A stretch of 41,401 nt of DNA from an uncultured bacterium (GTDB taxonomy: Bacteria; Bacillota_I; Bacilli_A; RF39; UBA660), in NCBI GenBank assembly GCA_949296705.1, contig CASFOW010000037.1:1-41401 (forward strand), read 5' to 3'. Made by a program: the position numbers and the translations under genes. Each line of letters opens with the position of its first letter. Within the stretch, counting starts at the first letter, position 1. The notes beneath the pieces were generated by a model. The model saw only the letters and a program-made list of their open reading frames with translations, did not search any database and was not told the DNA's origin. Positions 16,582 to 25,019 of the stretch are shown here, in pieces.

Positions 16582-16605
16582 AATCAATCGTGTCGCATTG
16601 ATTTT
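16580..16605. terminator. Bidirectional terminator between spoVB-like and the 266-aa gene
   Basis: AAAATCAAT (16580-16588) pairs with ATTGATTTT (16597-16605), 8-nt loop. The stop codons of both convergent genes lie in or next to the stem. Confidence 0.7.
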
Positions 16606-17384
16606 ATAAGTCGACCATATCTACTTTTTTCGTAACGATGTAACTCTATTTCTCCCTGATTTGCTAATACTCTCTGAAAAGAGCCTTTTTTGTATTTGCT
16701 TTCTAAACGAGATAATACACGTTCTAAAAATAAGGGTTCCATTTTCCCTAACATCACATTTAAATAATCCGTGTCTAGATATTTCTGATTAGTCTTCCAA
16801 TAATATTCTTTTGCTATTACTAAACAGTCAGCATTTTGCCTTAATGACTGTTTTACTGACTCAATTCGTGCTAAAAATTCATCTATTACTTCAAAATCAA
16901 AAACACCATCTACACTTTTGTGTTCTAGCAAAATCTCCGCTAATTGATTAGAAGGAACTAGAACAAGACGCGAGTAAATTTCTTTAAAAAGTAAAACACA
17001 ATCATTAGGAGAAAAAGGTTTATTCTTCATAATGAAATGATAATCACCTGGTACCGGAAAATATTTAGTCTCAAACAAATGACTACTTAATACTTGATCA
17101 TAATATCTAGTAAATATTTTCGCTTCTTCATTAGAAAGTGAAAAGAACGATACTAAAGTCGCATAATTTACCCGCAGAAATTTTTCGTCTAAAATAACGA
17201 TACTGTTTCGAACTGTTTCATAATTTTTTCTGTTCCATTCACCATTTAGTACTTTTTCTCGCATCGCAGTATATAGTGCTATAACTATCTCCTTATTTTT
17301 TTCATCCGTTTTTATCTTTTCGATTGGCGAGAACGGATTAAGTGGAATACTAGCACAAAAATTTTTCGTAAACTTGTTTTCCAT
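16584..17384 (-). CDS. Unrecognised 266-aa protein
   Basis: The ATG at 17384 (MENKFTKNF) has AAAGGAG about 9 nt upstream and is preferred over a start 20 codons earlier, whose extra residues are only basic. No family, signal peptide or membrane segment is recognised. The protein looks all-helical with several Leu-rich amphipathic stretches (FLERVLSRLESKYKKG near the end). Read in isolation between convergent and downstream genes, it appears monocistronic. A role in this region's cell-wall theme cannot be claimed. Confidence 0.72.
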   Translation of the reverse strand: MENKFTKNFCASIPLNPFSPIEKIKTDEKNKEIVIALYTAMREKVLNGEWNRKNYETVRNSIVILDEKFLRVNYATLVSFFSLSNEEAKIFTRYYDQVLSSHLFETKYFPVPGDYHFIMKNKPFSPNDCVLLFKEIYSRLVLVPSNQLAEILLEHKSVDGVFDFEVIDEFLARIESVKQSLRQNADCLVIAKEYYWKTNQKYLDTDYLNVMLGKMEPLFLERVLSRLESKYKKGSFQRVLANQGEIELHRYEKSRYGRLIKSMRHD

Positions 17385-17451
17385 ATTTCTTTTTCTCCTT
17401 TTCATATATTTGCCTATTTTAACAGAATAGTTTCTTTTTTTCAAGAAAAAG

Positions 17452-17500
17452 AAGAATTCATATGTAATAAATGCCTGATAGTTCTAAGAAATGAATTCTT
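17452..17500 (-). terminator. Hairpin at the end of the murG-to-gtrA operon
   Basis: AAGAATTCAT (17500-17491 on the minus strand) and ATGAATTCTT (17461-17452) form a perfect 10-bp stem around a 29-nt loop, followed by CTTTTTCTT. The gtrA-like stop codon is at its foot. The large loop makes it weaker than a classic terminator. Confidence 0.5.
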
Positions 17501-17903
17501 ACTTCTCAATAAAAATTTTTCTAGTAACAAAATTCCAAACCATAACGATGGCAGTAGCAATTATTTTGGTTAACATGTAATAAATATTTAAAAGATCAGA
17601 TCCAACATACATGACTACTTGGTTGATTCCTAAACCAATGACACTCAAAATTACAAAGATGGTAATCTCTTTTACCGTTTGTTTTTTAGTAACATCGAAT
17701 ACCCATTTAATACTTAATATATAGTTAAAAATCAAAGATACAGTGAATGAAATCACTGAAGAAATTAAATAGTGGATACCGACGAATTCGGTTAACGCAT
17801 ATAAAAGAACATAGTCAATTAAGAAAGCTAGTCCTCCGACTACACCAAATTTTAGGATTTGATCGATTAGTTTTTTATGTTTTTTAATTTGTCTTTTTAT
17901 CAT
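17499..17903 (-). CDS. GtrA family membrane protein
   Basis: 134 aa, four hydrophobic segments. The GtrA pattern is clear: QILKFGVVGGLAFLIDYVLLYAL at the start, SFTVSLIFNYILSIKWVF in the middle, and VWNFVTRKIFI at the end. GtrA proteins are thought to help move or present undecaprenyl-phosphate-linked sugars. It overlaps the 3' end of the GT2 gene by 20 bp, so the two are translationally coupled and most likely act together. Last gene of the long operon. Confidence 0.92.
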   Translation of the reverse strand: MIKRQIKKHKKLIDQILKFGVVGGLAFLIDYVLLYALTEFVGIHYLISSVISFTVSLIFNYILSIKWVFDVTKKQTVKEITIFVILSVIGLGINQVVMYVGSDLLNIYYMLTKIIATAIVMVWNFVTRKIFIEK

Positions 17904-18831
17904 TTTGTATCACCTGATTCAAATATAATTCGTATAATTGCCGGTGTTTTTTGACAATCACACTTAATATTACACCAGATATCCAAAGTAGTAGTGCAAT
18001 AACTAAGGAAATCCCTGCTACAATTAGACTTGGAAATCTAGGGACTAGTCCGGTTTCAAAGTATTCGAGGAAAACTGGAACCCCTAGGATTAAAGAAATA
18101 AGTAAAAACAAAGCGGCAATCAAGCCAAAAAACATACCAGGCTTGTACTCTTTAAATAGTGTCGCAATCGTCTTTAGTACTTTAAAGCCATCTTTATAAG
18201 TATTTAATTTAGATACACTTCCTGCTGGACGGTCGCGGTAATTAACAGGGATTTCTACTAATTTAAAGTTTTTATCTACGGCATGAATCGTCATTTCGGT
18301 TTCTATTTCAAATCCTTTAGATAAAACCGGAAAGCCTTTAACAAATTCATAGCTAAAAGCACGGTATCCAGTCATGATATCTTTAATTTCATTAGCAAAA
18401 AGTTTATTGATGGAAAAACGAACAATTCGATTACCTAAATTATGGAAGGGGCGTTTATTCTCTGTAAAATAAGTTGAAGATAAACGATCTCCTATTACCA
18501 TATCGGCTTTACCGGATAATACTAAATCACACATTTCTTTCGCATTTTCAGCTGGATAAGTATCATCCCCATCGATCATTAGATAACAATTTGCATCGAT
18601 TTCTCTAAACATCGTTCGAATAACATTTCCTTTACCTTGACGGTATTCATGACGAACTACTGCCCCTGCTTTTTGGGCAATGGATGCGGTTTCATCACGA
18701 GAATTATTATCGTAAACATAAATCGTCGCATCAGGTAATACTTGTTTGTAATCTTTAATTACTTTTTCAATCGTTTGGGCTTCATTATAACAAGGAATTA
18801 AGACTACAATTTTTCTTTTTTCTTTAGACAT
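17884..18831 (-). CDS. GT2 glycosyltransferase, DPM1/GtrB-like (polyprenyl-phosphate sugar synthase)
   Basis: 315 aa. GT-A fold opening IVVLIPCYNEAQTIEKVIKDY, VYDNNSRDET (UDP/GDP site) and LMIDGDDTYPAENA with the DxD metal site, then IEIPVNYRDRPAGSVSKL and two C-terminal transmembrane segments (about 240-262 and 275-297). This is the layout of enzymes that load a sugar on undecaprenyl phosphate at the inner leaflet. The partner GtrA-like gene overlaps its end; the DUF6020-like gene overlaps its start by 28 bp. The sugar is unknown. Confidence 0.92.
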   Translation of the reverse strand: MSKEKRKIVVLIPCYNEAQTIEKVIKDYKQVLPDATIYVYDNNSRDETASIAQKAGAVVRHEYRQGKGNVIRTMFREIDANCYLMIDGDDTYPAENAKEMCDLVLSGKADMVIGDRLSSTYFTENKRPFHNLGNRIVRFSINKLFANEIKDIMTGYRAFSYEFVKGFPVLSKGFEIETEMTIHAVDKNFKLVEIPVNYRDRPAGSVSKLNTYKDGFKVLKTIATLFKEYKPGMFFGLIAALFLLISLILGVPVFLEYFETGLVPRFPSLIVAGISLVIALLLWISGVILSVIVKKHRQLYELYLNQVIQNDKKTN

Positions 18832-20663
18832 GATTTTCTACCTTCTTTCCATACTTTAAACATGAGTAAAACCAAAGCTGGCATCACAAATACATAAGGC
18901 ATCGCATATCGAAAATACGTATTAACTGGAGATGCGACACAGACCAAAAGTGAAATGAGTAAAGGACTTAATACAATGATATATTTTTTCATTTTTCTAT
19001 CGATGAAATAACAAATCATTAAAAACATCAACCAACTACTAAAGCCAACATTAGCGAGTAATCCTAAAACCGGAATATAAGGAAAACTTACGCCAAAGGA
19101 AGATAACACTTGGCGAAGAGAACCCAGATTATTGTAGTGATAATCGACGAGATCATTTTGGGTAATTCTATCATCGTATTTGTAATATACATACCATTTG
19201 GTTGAATTGGGATAGAAATAGCCATATACATTGTTCATCGTCGCTTGAATATAAGTATCCGGATATTTAACTAAGCCTTGAAGCCAGTAATGGAAATACT
19301 CGGATAGTTCTTCATCGGTAGTATTTTTATTGTACATGTTCTTTACTGGATCCGCTTTTTCCGGATCATACCTACTAGCTAAGTCGTCATAACCTAAGAT
19401 TTTATCGTATAGTTCTTTTTCTTCTTCTTCAATTTCATCACCATGTTCCTTTACATAACGAGCAGTTTGTTGAAAAGGAAGCGATAATACTTCACGAATA
19501 CTTCCCTCACTAATCCCAAGAGCGGGGATCAATACTTTTGAGTAAGTTTGAGTTATGACAAGGAAAAGTATAAACACAATTGCTAAACGTCCCCTACTCT
19601 TTTTGTTGGTAAAAATAAGAAATGGTAAGGATAAAACAACAACATAAAGACCGTTATTTCTAAATAAAGTAATCAAAGTAATGACAAGTAGTAACCATAA
19701 TGCATAGTTTAAGGATATCTTTTTATCTTGTTTAACGTGAATCAAATCAAACAGGATAAGAACATATAGAATAATAAAAGCGGTATAATACGTATCTTTA
19801 ACACCCGACATTGCATAAAGTGGAAACATAGGAACAAGGGCATAAATAGTAAGTAAAATCAAACGACATTTATTAGGAATTCCTACCCTTTTCGTATAAC
19901 TAATCGTATAAGCAAATACACTAGCTAAACAAAGAGTCTGTAACAAGGAATAAAGAAATAAGCCAAAATTATCATTCAATATCATTCTTCCTAGTTGAAT
20001 ACAACCTCCAAGCAAAGCAGTATGAATAACGGGATGATGAGTAGTCATATTTACATTAGGATCTCGTTGAATGACCCAATCAATATATTTGGTGTGTTCA
20101 TTAAAATATTGTTTAATTTGGAAGGAGGGATCAGGTGACAAGATAATAGGATAAAAAGCAAGAATATAAATTAACCAACAAAGAAGTAAAATCACTAAAC
20201 TAGTAAGAAAAGGATGGCGTTCAAACAAATCTAAAAAGCGACGAATAGTTTTATTTTTAACTTTTTTTAATGGCGTTAAGGAATAGTTTTCTAGTTTTAC
20301 CGCTAAAAAACTAAGAATACTTTTAAAAAGGAAGAAATAACCTATCGCCATAAAAATAGATAAGATAAATAACAGTAGATTACCAAAAACTAGATTCCAT
20401 GAATCAATTAATAAATAGCTTTTCCCGAAAATCATAAAGAAAGACAAAATTATTGCGAGTATTGTCTCACTTCTAGTTATCTTTTTCTGGTAAGTGTGAT
20501 GGTACCATAAAGCTAATAAGAAGAAAACGAAGGTAACTACAAATAAATCTTGAGTAAAAATATTAGATGAGGAGGCATGATTATTATATATTTCTTCTAT
20601 ATTTAAGAAGAAAGCACTGCTTGTACATAAAGTAATTAGTAGGATTTGTAAATTCTTTTTCAT
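18804..20663 (-). CDS. DUF6020-like multispanning protein, probable GT-C type
   Basis: 619 aa with about 13 hydrophobic segments. The first long loop (after IILSPDPSFQIKQYF, about residues 180-215, containing THHPVIHTALLGG) lies between membrane segments, as in GT-C glycosyltransferases that use polyprenyl-linked sugars. An extracytoplasmic region (about 390-500) holds many charged residues and a YxKHG-type turn. I match it to the DUF6020 group by overall pattern only. With the GT2 and GtrA genes it makes a three-part sugar-transfer set, likely decorating a wall polymer or protein. AAGGAG precedes the ATG. Confidence 0.75.
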   Translation of the reverse strand: MKKNLQILLITLCTSSAFFLNIEEIYNNHASSSNIFTQDLFVVTFVFFLLALWYHHTYQKKITRSETILAIILSFFMIFGKSYLLIDSWNLVFGNLLLFILSIFMAIGYFFLFKSILSFLAVKLENYSLTPLKKVKNKTIRRFLDLFERHPFLTSLVILLLCWLIYILAFYPIILSPDPSFQIKQYFNEHTKYIDWVIQRDPNVNMTTHHPVIHTALLGGCIQLGRMILNDNFGLFLYSLLQTLCLASVFAYTISYTKRVGIPNKCRLILLTIYALVPMFPLYAMSGVKDTYYTAFIILYVLILFDLIHVKQDKKISLNYALWLLLVITLITLFRNNGLYVVVLSLPFLIFTNKKSRGRLAIVFILFLVITQTYSKVLIPALGISEGSIREVLSLPFQQTARYVKEHGDEIEEEEKELYDKILGYDDLASRYDPEKADPVKNMYNKNTTDEELSEYFHYWLQGLVKYPDTYIQATMNNVYGYFYPNSTKWYVYYKYDDRITQNDLVDYHYNNLGSLRQVLSSFGVSFPYIPVLGLLANVGFSSWLMFLMICYFIDRKMKKYIIVLSPLLISLLVCVASPVNTYFRYAMPYVFVMPALVLLMFKVWKEGRKSCLKKKEKL

Positions 20664-20681
20664 TCTAGTACTCCTTGTTTT

Positions 20682-21467
20682 TTATTCCATAATCTGAAAA
20701 TGATTACCTGAATCTAGGTAAAGGATTCCTTTTTGGTCTCCTATTTTTTCTAAGACATCTTCATAATAATTTAATTGGGTAAATTTTGTTAATGTTAAAT
20801 AGACGTAATTTCCATCTGTCATGTATAAAAGAAAGCGATCTTTATCCTGTTCGTTTGGGTCATAAGTAATTTCTGATATTTGGGTACGAACGCTTATCTG
20901 TAATTTGTTCATTCCAGAAACAAAAGCATCGTATTTATTACTAGGCACATAATTGAGTAAAAGAGGAACGGAATAAGTGCTATCTTCATCAGCGATTTCT
21001 TCTTTGTCATCTAATACAATTTTGCCATTATCTTGCTTGCGAAATAACATTTCATGTTCTTTAACTGTAATTGTCACTTTTCCAAAGAAACTTTTTTGAA
21101 TTTTAACGTCGGCAATGAAAGGATTTTTTTCAATACCCTTTTTCATTTTTTTAGAACTTGTCAGTAAAAAAGAAGGATAATCTTCGATTCCAGCTAGCTC
21201 AATTAGTTGTTGATCGGATAACAGTTGATTCCCAACTAAATAAATATTTTTGATGGGGATTAAGCTAATATATTTTCCTAACAGAACAAGAATAACAAGC
21301 AAAACTATTGCTATCAAAATAGGAAAAAATTTAAGTTTTATTTTTTTCTTTACTTTTTTTTCACTTTTTTCAGCTAAATTTATCGTTTTATGAGTTTCAC
21401 TTGGTATTTGTTCTATCTTCTTTTTTCTTTGACCCTTTTTTTCTTTCTTTTTCATTTTTTTCTCCAT
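20682..21467 (-). CDS. divIB: Cell-division protein DivIB/FtsQ
   Basis: 261 aa, short for DivIB. A lysine-rich cytoplasmic tail (1-46), one transmembrane segment (about 47-67, FFPILIAIVLLVILVLLGKYI-like), then the POTRA domain (IKNIYLVGNQLLSDQQLIELAGI) and the beta domain VKEHEMLFRKQDNGK with a C-terminal YLDSGNHFQI. It joins FtsL and the septal PBP at mid-cell. The ATG at 21455 has a better ribosome site (GATGGAG, 6 nt away) than the one at 21467, so the protein may be four residues shorter. It lies 1 bp after murB. Confidence 0.94.
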   Translation of the reverse strand: MEKKMKKKEKKGQRKKKIEQIPSETHKTINLAEKSEKKVKKKIKLKFFPILIAIVLLVILVLLGKYISLIPIKNIYLVGNQLLSDQQLIELAGIEDYPSFLLTSSKKMKKGIEKNPFIADVKIQKSFFGKVTITVKEHEMLFRKQDNGKIVLDDKEEIADEDSTYSVPLLLNYVPSNKYDAFVSGMNKLQISVRTQISEITYDPNEQDKDRFLLYMTDGNYVYLTLTKFTQLNYYEDVLEKIGDQKGILYLDSGNHFQIME

Positions 21468-21468
21468 C

Positions 21469-22374
21469 TTATTCCCAATTTTTAAATTCTTGTTCTACTT
21501 TTAAATCAATTTTATATTTATCATGTACTTCTTCTTGAACAAATTCAATTAAATCTTTGATATCTTCCGCACTCGCATCTTGATAATTGATGATAAAGTT
21601 AGCATGTTTATCACTAATTTTCGCTCCGCCCTTCATTAACCCTTTATAGCCTAAATCTTCAATTAATTTACCGGCAAACTGTCCTTCTGGATTACGAAAA
21701 ACACTTCCTGCAGAAGGATACTCTAATGGTTGAGTTTCTATTCGTCTTTTTTTACGTTCTTTGACTAATTCCTCAATTTCTTCTTTATTACCAGGTTTTA
21801 GTTTCATGGTTACTTCAAGACAAATATAACCAGGATGTTCTTTAAAAAAGGAAGTTCGGTAATGGAAATTGAGTTCCTTATTAACCATTTGAATCACTCG
21901 AAGTTTCGGGGTTAATACTTTTACTTGGGTAACTACATAACCCATATCACTTTTATAGGCACCAGCATTCATGTAGACGGCTCCTCCTACACTTCCGGGA
22001 ATACCTGTTGCGAATTCTAAGCCCGATAGTGATTTACGAATACTTTGATAAGCGACTTTCATTAGCGAAGCTCCAGCCCCAGCTACAATCTTATTATTTT
22101 CAATTCTAATATCGTTAAATTCGTCTAGTTTAATGATTACTCCTTCATAAGGACGATCACTAAATAATACGTTAGAGCCGTTTCCAAGTACCATATAAGG
22201 GATGTTTAAGGCTTGTAATTTACGAATCAATTGAACCAATTTTTCCGTATCGGTAGGAAATACCATAATTCTAGCAATTCCTCCTACTTTATACGTCGTA
22301 TAGTTCTTTAAAGATACATCCGTTAATACTTTACCATAATTTTCTTTTTTTAATTCTTTTGCTAATTCTTCCAT
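21469..22374 (-). CDS. murB: UDP-N-acetylenolpyruvoylglucosamine reductase
   Basis: FAD- and NADPH-dependent, makes UDP-MurNAc. 301 aa. FAD site VLGNGSNVLFSD (about 60-71) and GLEFATGIPGSVGGAVYMNAGAY (split in two conserved blocks), catalytic region YPSAGSVFRNP with the serine that donates a proton, and ISDKHANFIIN near the end; this is the type II form of Gram-positives. Its start overlaps the murG end by 13 bp and its end touches divIB, so the trio is tightly coupled. Confidence 0.97.
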   Translation of the reverse strand: MEELAKELKKENYGKVLTDVSLKNYTTYKVGGIARIMVFPTDTEKLVQLIRKLQALNIPYMVLGNGSNVLFSDRPYEGVIIKLDEFNDIRIENNKIVAGAGASLMKVAYQSIRKSLSGLEFATGIPGSVGGAVYMNAGAYKSDMGYVVTQVKVLTPKLRVIQMVNKELNFHYRTSFFKEHPGYICLEVTMKLKPGNKEEIEELVKERKKRRIETQPLEYPSAGSVFRNPEGQFAGKLIEDLGYKGLMKGGAKISDKHANFIINYQDASAEDIKDLIEFVQEEVHDKYKIDLKVEQEFKNWE

Positions 22375-23465
22375 GTCTTTTCTCCGTCGTCTATTAATTT
22401 TCTTACCACTTGATAGATTTTAGTCGCACTGTCTGTTACTGCTAAAGATCGGGCATTCTGTTTTAACTCTCGATATTTCTTTTTATCTTTAAGGGTATCA
22501 TCGATTAAAGCTACTAATTTTTGTTTATCATAATCTTTTTCTTCCAAGAGTAAAGCAGCCTTCTTGTTAACTAGGGCTTGAGCATTCTTTAATTGATGAT
22601 TATGAGTAACATAAGGGCTAGGAATCAAAATACTAGGAATTCCTAAAGCGGTTATTTCTGCGATTGTCGAAGCGCCTGCTCGTGATACTATTAAATCAGT
22701 TTTATGAAGAACGCTCAACATATTATTTAAATATGGCATAATTTTAACATTATTTGACACTTTTACTGATTTATAAGTTTCATAATAATTCTGTCCGGTC
22801 ACAAAAATAACTTCATAAGGCTTATCTTTAAATAGGCAAAGAGTCTCTTTTAGTTTTTGATTCATCGTCGTTGATCCTAAAGAACCCATAACGATTAAAA
22901 CGAGTGGTTTAGTATCACTTAGACCTAAACTTTTTTTATCAACTGGCTGACTAGATAATACTTCTTCACTACGAGGATTTCCAGAAAAGAAAACTTTGTT
23001 TTTAGGAAAATACTTAGTACTTTCTGGTAAGGACACCCCTATTTTATCGGCATAGCGGGATAAAAAGCGATTGGATACACCAGGAATAGAATTTTGTTCA
23101 TGAATGAAAGTTTTGTATCCTAGTTTTTTAGCACTAGAAATGACGGGAGTTGTTACATAACCACCTATCCCTAAGACAATATCTGGGTTAAACTCCTTAA
23201 TTTTTTCTTTGACTAAAGAAACACTTTTCTTATATTCTTTCCATACTTCGATATTTCGCCATGGCCTTTTTCTATCCAAGCCCGAAAGTTTTATTCCAAA
23301 ATAAGGAATACCTGCTTCTGGAATAATTTTATGTTCCATTCGATCGACCGTTCCAATATATAAAAATTCACTGTTAGGTTCCTTTTCTTTGATTTTATGA
23401 ATAATCGCTAATGCGGGATAAATATGTCCCCCGGTTCCTCCAGCACTGACAATGGCTCTCATCAT
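22362..23465 (-). CDS. murG: MurG: undecaprenyl-PP-MurNAc-pentapeptide GlcNAc transferase
   Basis: Converts lipid I to lipid II at the inner face of the membrane. 367 aa. Contains SAGGTGGHIYPALA (G-loop 1), GIGGYVTTPVI (G-loop 2), HEQNSIPG, MGSLGST (G-loop 3) and the donor-binding SRAGASTIAEITALGIPSILIP. First gene of the six-gene minus-strand operon that goes on to murB and divIB and then to the sugar-transfer genes. The start ATG (preceded by a tandem ATG) has AGGATG upstream. Confidence 0.97.
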   Translation of the reverse strand: MMRAIVSAGGTGGHIYPALAIIHKIKEKEPNSEFLYIGTVDRMEHKIIPEAGIPYFGIKLSGLDRKRPWRNIEVWKEYKKSVSLVKEKIKEFNPDIVLGIGGYVTTPVISSAKKLGYKTFIHEQNSIPGVSNRFLSRYADKIGVSLPESTKYFPKNKVFFSGNPRSEEVLSSQPVDKKSLGLSDTKPLVLIVMGSLGSTTMNQKLKETLCLFKDKPYEVIFVTGQNYYETYKSVKVSNNVKIMPYLNNMLSVLHKTDLIVSRAGASTIAEITALGIPSILIPSPYVTHNHQLKNAQALVNKKAALLLEEKDYDKQKLVALIDDTLKDKKKYRELKQNARSLAVTDSATKIYQVVRKLIDDGEKTWKN

Positions 23466-23482
23466 ATCACATCCTATATTTG

Positions 23483-23491
23483 ATTATACCA
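23483..23491 (-). promoter_or_regulatory. Extended -10 promoter element for the murG operon
   Basis: On the minus strand TGGTATAAT, an extended -10 (TGN before TATAAT), 18 bp before the start codon. No good -35 is seen, which fits an extended -10 promoter. Confidence 0.5.
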
Positions 23492-23750
23492 TAATTATAT
23501 GATTTTCATGATACGATTTTTCACTTGTTTCTCTAAAGAAAAAGACAAAATAAAAAGCAGAGACTAACTTTCGCGTTACTATCTACAGTTGAATTCAACA
23601 ATTAATTTCTTTATTTTAAAGAGTTTGCCGTACTTTTTAGTTTATAAATATAAGTAAAAGCAACTATTCACAGCCCATTTTTATCCGAGTTTTAAATTTA
23701 AAATACTATAAATAAAGGCCAAAACCGCGGTGAATAGTAACCTGGTATAT

Positions 23751-23772
23751 AAAAAAAGCTCATTTAGGGCTT
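23751..23772 (-). terminator. Minus-strand terminator-like hairpin
   Basis: On the minus strand AAGCCC / GAGCTT (6 bp with one G-T pair, 6-nt loop) is followed by seven T. No minus-strand gene ends here, so it would end an unseen antisense or small transcript. It overlaps the -35 at 23771. Confidence 0.4.
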
Positions 23773-23800
23773 GACAGAATAATATTTATCGTGCTATTAT
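23771..23800 (+). promoter_or_regulatory. Promoter upstream of the 333-aa gene
   Basis: -35 TTGACA (23771-23776, full consensus), 18-bp spacer, -10 TATTAT (23795-23800). The transcript would begin near 23807, 150 nt before the gene. Confidence 0.65.
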
Positions 23801-23837
23801 TTTAACGTTAGTTAAATTTATGTGTTAATATTAAAAG

Positions 23838-23867
23838 AAGTACCCTATTTTTGTAGTGTACTTTTTT
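23838..23867. terminator. Terminator-like hairpin in the leader (possible attenuator)
   Basis: AAGTAC (23838-23843) pairs with GTACTT (23858-23863), an inner CTA/TAG pairs across one mismatch, and a T-run follows. It lies between the promoter and the gene, so it may stop most transcripts after about 60 nt. It could also work on the minus strand (GTACTTCTTTT). Confidence 0.5.
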
Positions 23868-23958
23868 ATTTTCAGAGGTTCAAGTCAAGCAAGTATTTAT
23901 ATCGACATTTATAAATTTATCATGAATAAAATTTAAGAAAGAGGTGTAGTAACTATCC

Positions 23959-24960
23959 ATGAGAAGAACTAACGAAGATGGCAACTCCCGTTTACGGGAA
24001 GTGAGCGAATTAGAACTATTTTTTGAGTTAGAACAATTAAAAGCAAGTAATCTATCAAAAAATAAAGGAAAAGATGCGATTATCCAAGAAATAAAAAATC
24101 GTTACTCTAACATTGATCTTAATGCTTGGGTACTAAACTGGAAAAATTACCTTGAAACGTTAAGTGATGCGGCCTTTCATCAACTAGCTTTATGTCGTAA
24201 GCAAAACTTACCACTTAATTTGTTTAAACCTGAACGTAGTTGGCAGTTCTATAGTATTTTAGATGAGGTGGAAATTCCGATGAGTGAACGTGTTGATATT
24301 CAAAAATTAGAAAATAAGCTAAGTGAGTTAAGTGAAGTTGATTTGTTCTTTTTGACCCATTATTTTTCTAAAGCAATTGGTGAAAAAATGGAAGACTATC
24401 AAAATTCTTCTAAACGATTACAAAAAGCATTACGTAATTTTAATGACCCATTAAGATCAGAGAGCAAGGAAGATTTTCAAACAAAAACAGAATCTATTAA
24501 AAAGAAATATGAAGATTTTGATCGATTAGTCACAAGAAATCATAAGGTAGTTGATCGTAATTACTCCGTAATTTCAGGAATGCAGATTGAAAAAATAAAA
24601 GCTTGTTACCTAGATCAAATTAAACAAACCGAAACCATCACTCAATTATGGATTCCACTTAATCGCTGTTTATTAGAAGCAAGACGGTTTGGAATTCCTG
24701 TACAGGTAAAAGATCGTATAACTGGAGAATTTAGTACCCTAGACGATAGCGTTTACGATCAGGAAATACTAAAAAACAAAGTAGCGCTTACGGATGAGGA
24801 TAGCAACGTTATTCGTTGGTACAACAAATGGCGAGAATACTTTCTTCATACAGATTTCACTACTAATCAAGAAATTGATAGAATTGCAATGAATCAATTA
24901 CATTTAGATCACGATTACTTGCAAAGTGAAGAAGTTAAACAGAAAAAATTAGTATCTTAA
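23959..24960 (+). CDS. Unrecognised 333-aa helical protein with an internal motif repeat
   Basis: No family recognised. The ATG follows AGAGGTG by about 13 nt, a long spacing. Fully soluble, helix-rich, strongly charged. Three places share a pattern: VSELELFFELEQL (residues 15-27), LSDAAFHQLALCR (68-80) and LSEVDLFFLTHYF (124-136), each an S-acidic cap leading into an amphipathic helix, so the first 140 residues may be tandem helical units. Residues 150-200 look coiled-coil (KRLQKALRNFND through KKKYEDFDRLV). It has its own promoter, structured leader and terminator. Its neighbours give no clue. Confidence 0.75.
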   Translation: MRRTNEDGNSRLREVSELELFFELEQLKASNLSKNKGKDAIIQEIKNRYSNIDLNAWVLNWKNYLETLSDAAFHQLALCRKQNLPLNLFKPERSWQFYSILDEVEIPMSERVDIQKLENKLSELSEVDLFFLTHYFSKAIGEKMEDYQNSSKRLQKALRNFNDPLRSESKEDFQTKTESIKKKYEDFDRLVTRNHKVVDRNYSVISGMQIEKIKACYLDQIKQTETITQLWIPLNRCLLEARRFGIPVQVKDRITGEFSTLDDSVYDQEILKNKVALTDEDSNVIRWYNKWREYFLHTDFTTNQEIDRIAMNQLHLDHDYLQSEEVKQKKLVS

Positions 24961-24992
24961 AAGCATTAGCTTATTTCGAGCTAATGCTTTTT
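24961..24992. terminator. Strong bidirectional terminator
   Basis: AAGCATTAGCT (24961-24971) and AGCTAATGCTT (24979-24989) form an 11-bp perfect stem with a 7-nt loop and T-run, directly after the stop codon. It also lies downstream of the convergent FAD gene. Confidence 0.9.
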
Positions 24993-25019
24993 GTTGACTT
25001 ATTTATGGATAAAACGAGA

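Larger units (their letters stand above)
23492..23958. other. Long intergenic region with several palindromes, no protein gene
   Basis: No supported ORF in about 470 bp. It holds a 12-bp perfect palindrome GTTGAATTCAAC (23588-23599); the inverted repeat ACTATTCAC (23663-23671) with GTGAATAGT (23730-23738), enclosing the palindrome TTTTAAATTTAAAA; a minus-oriented terminator-like hairpin (23751-23772); a promoter (23771-23800); and a terminator-like hairpin (23838-23867). Such spacing is unusual in this gene-dense window and suggests regulation or a small RNA. Confidence 0.6.
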
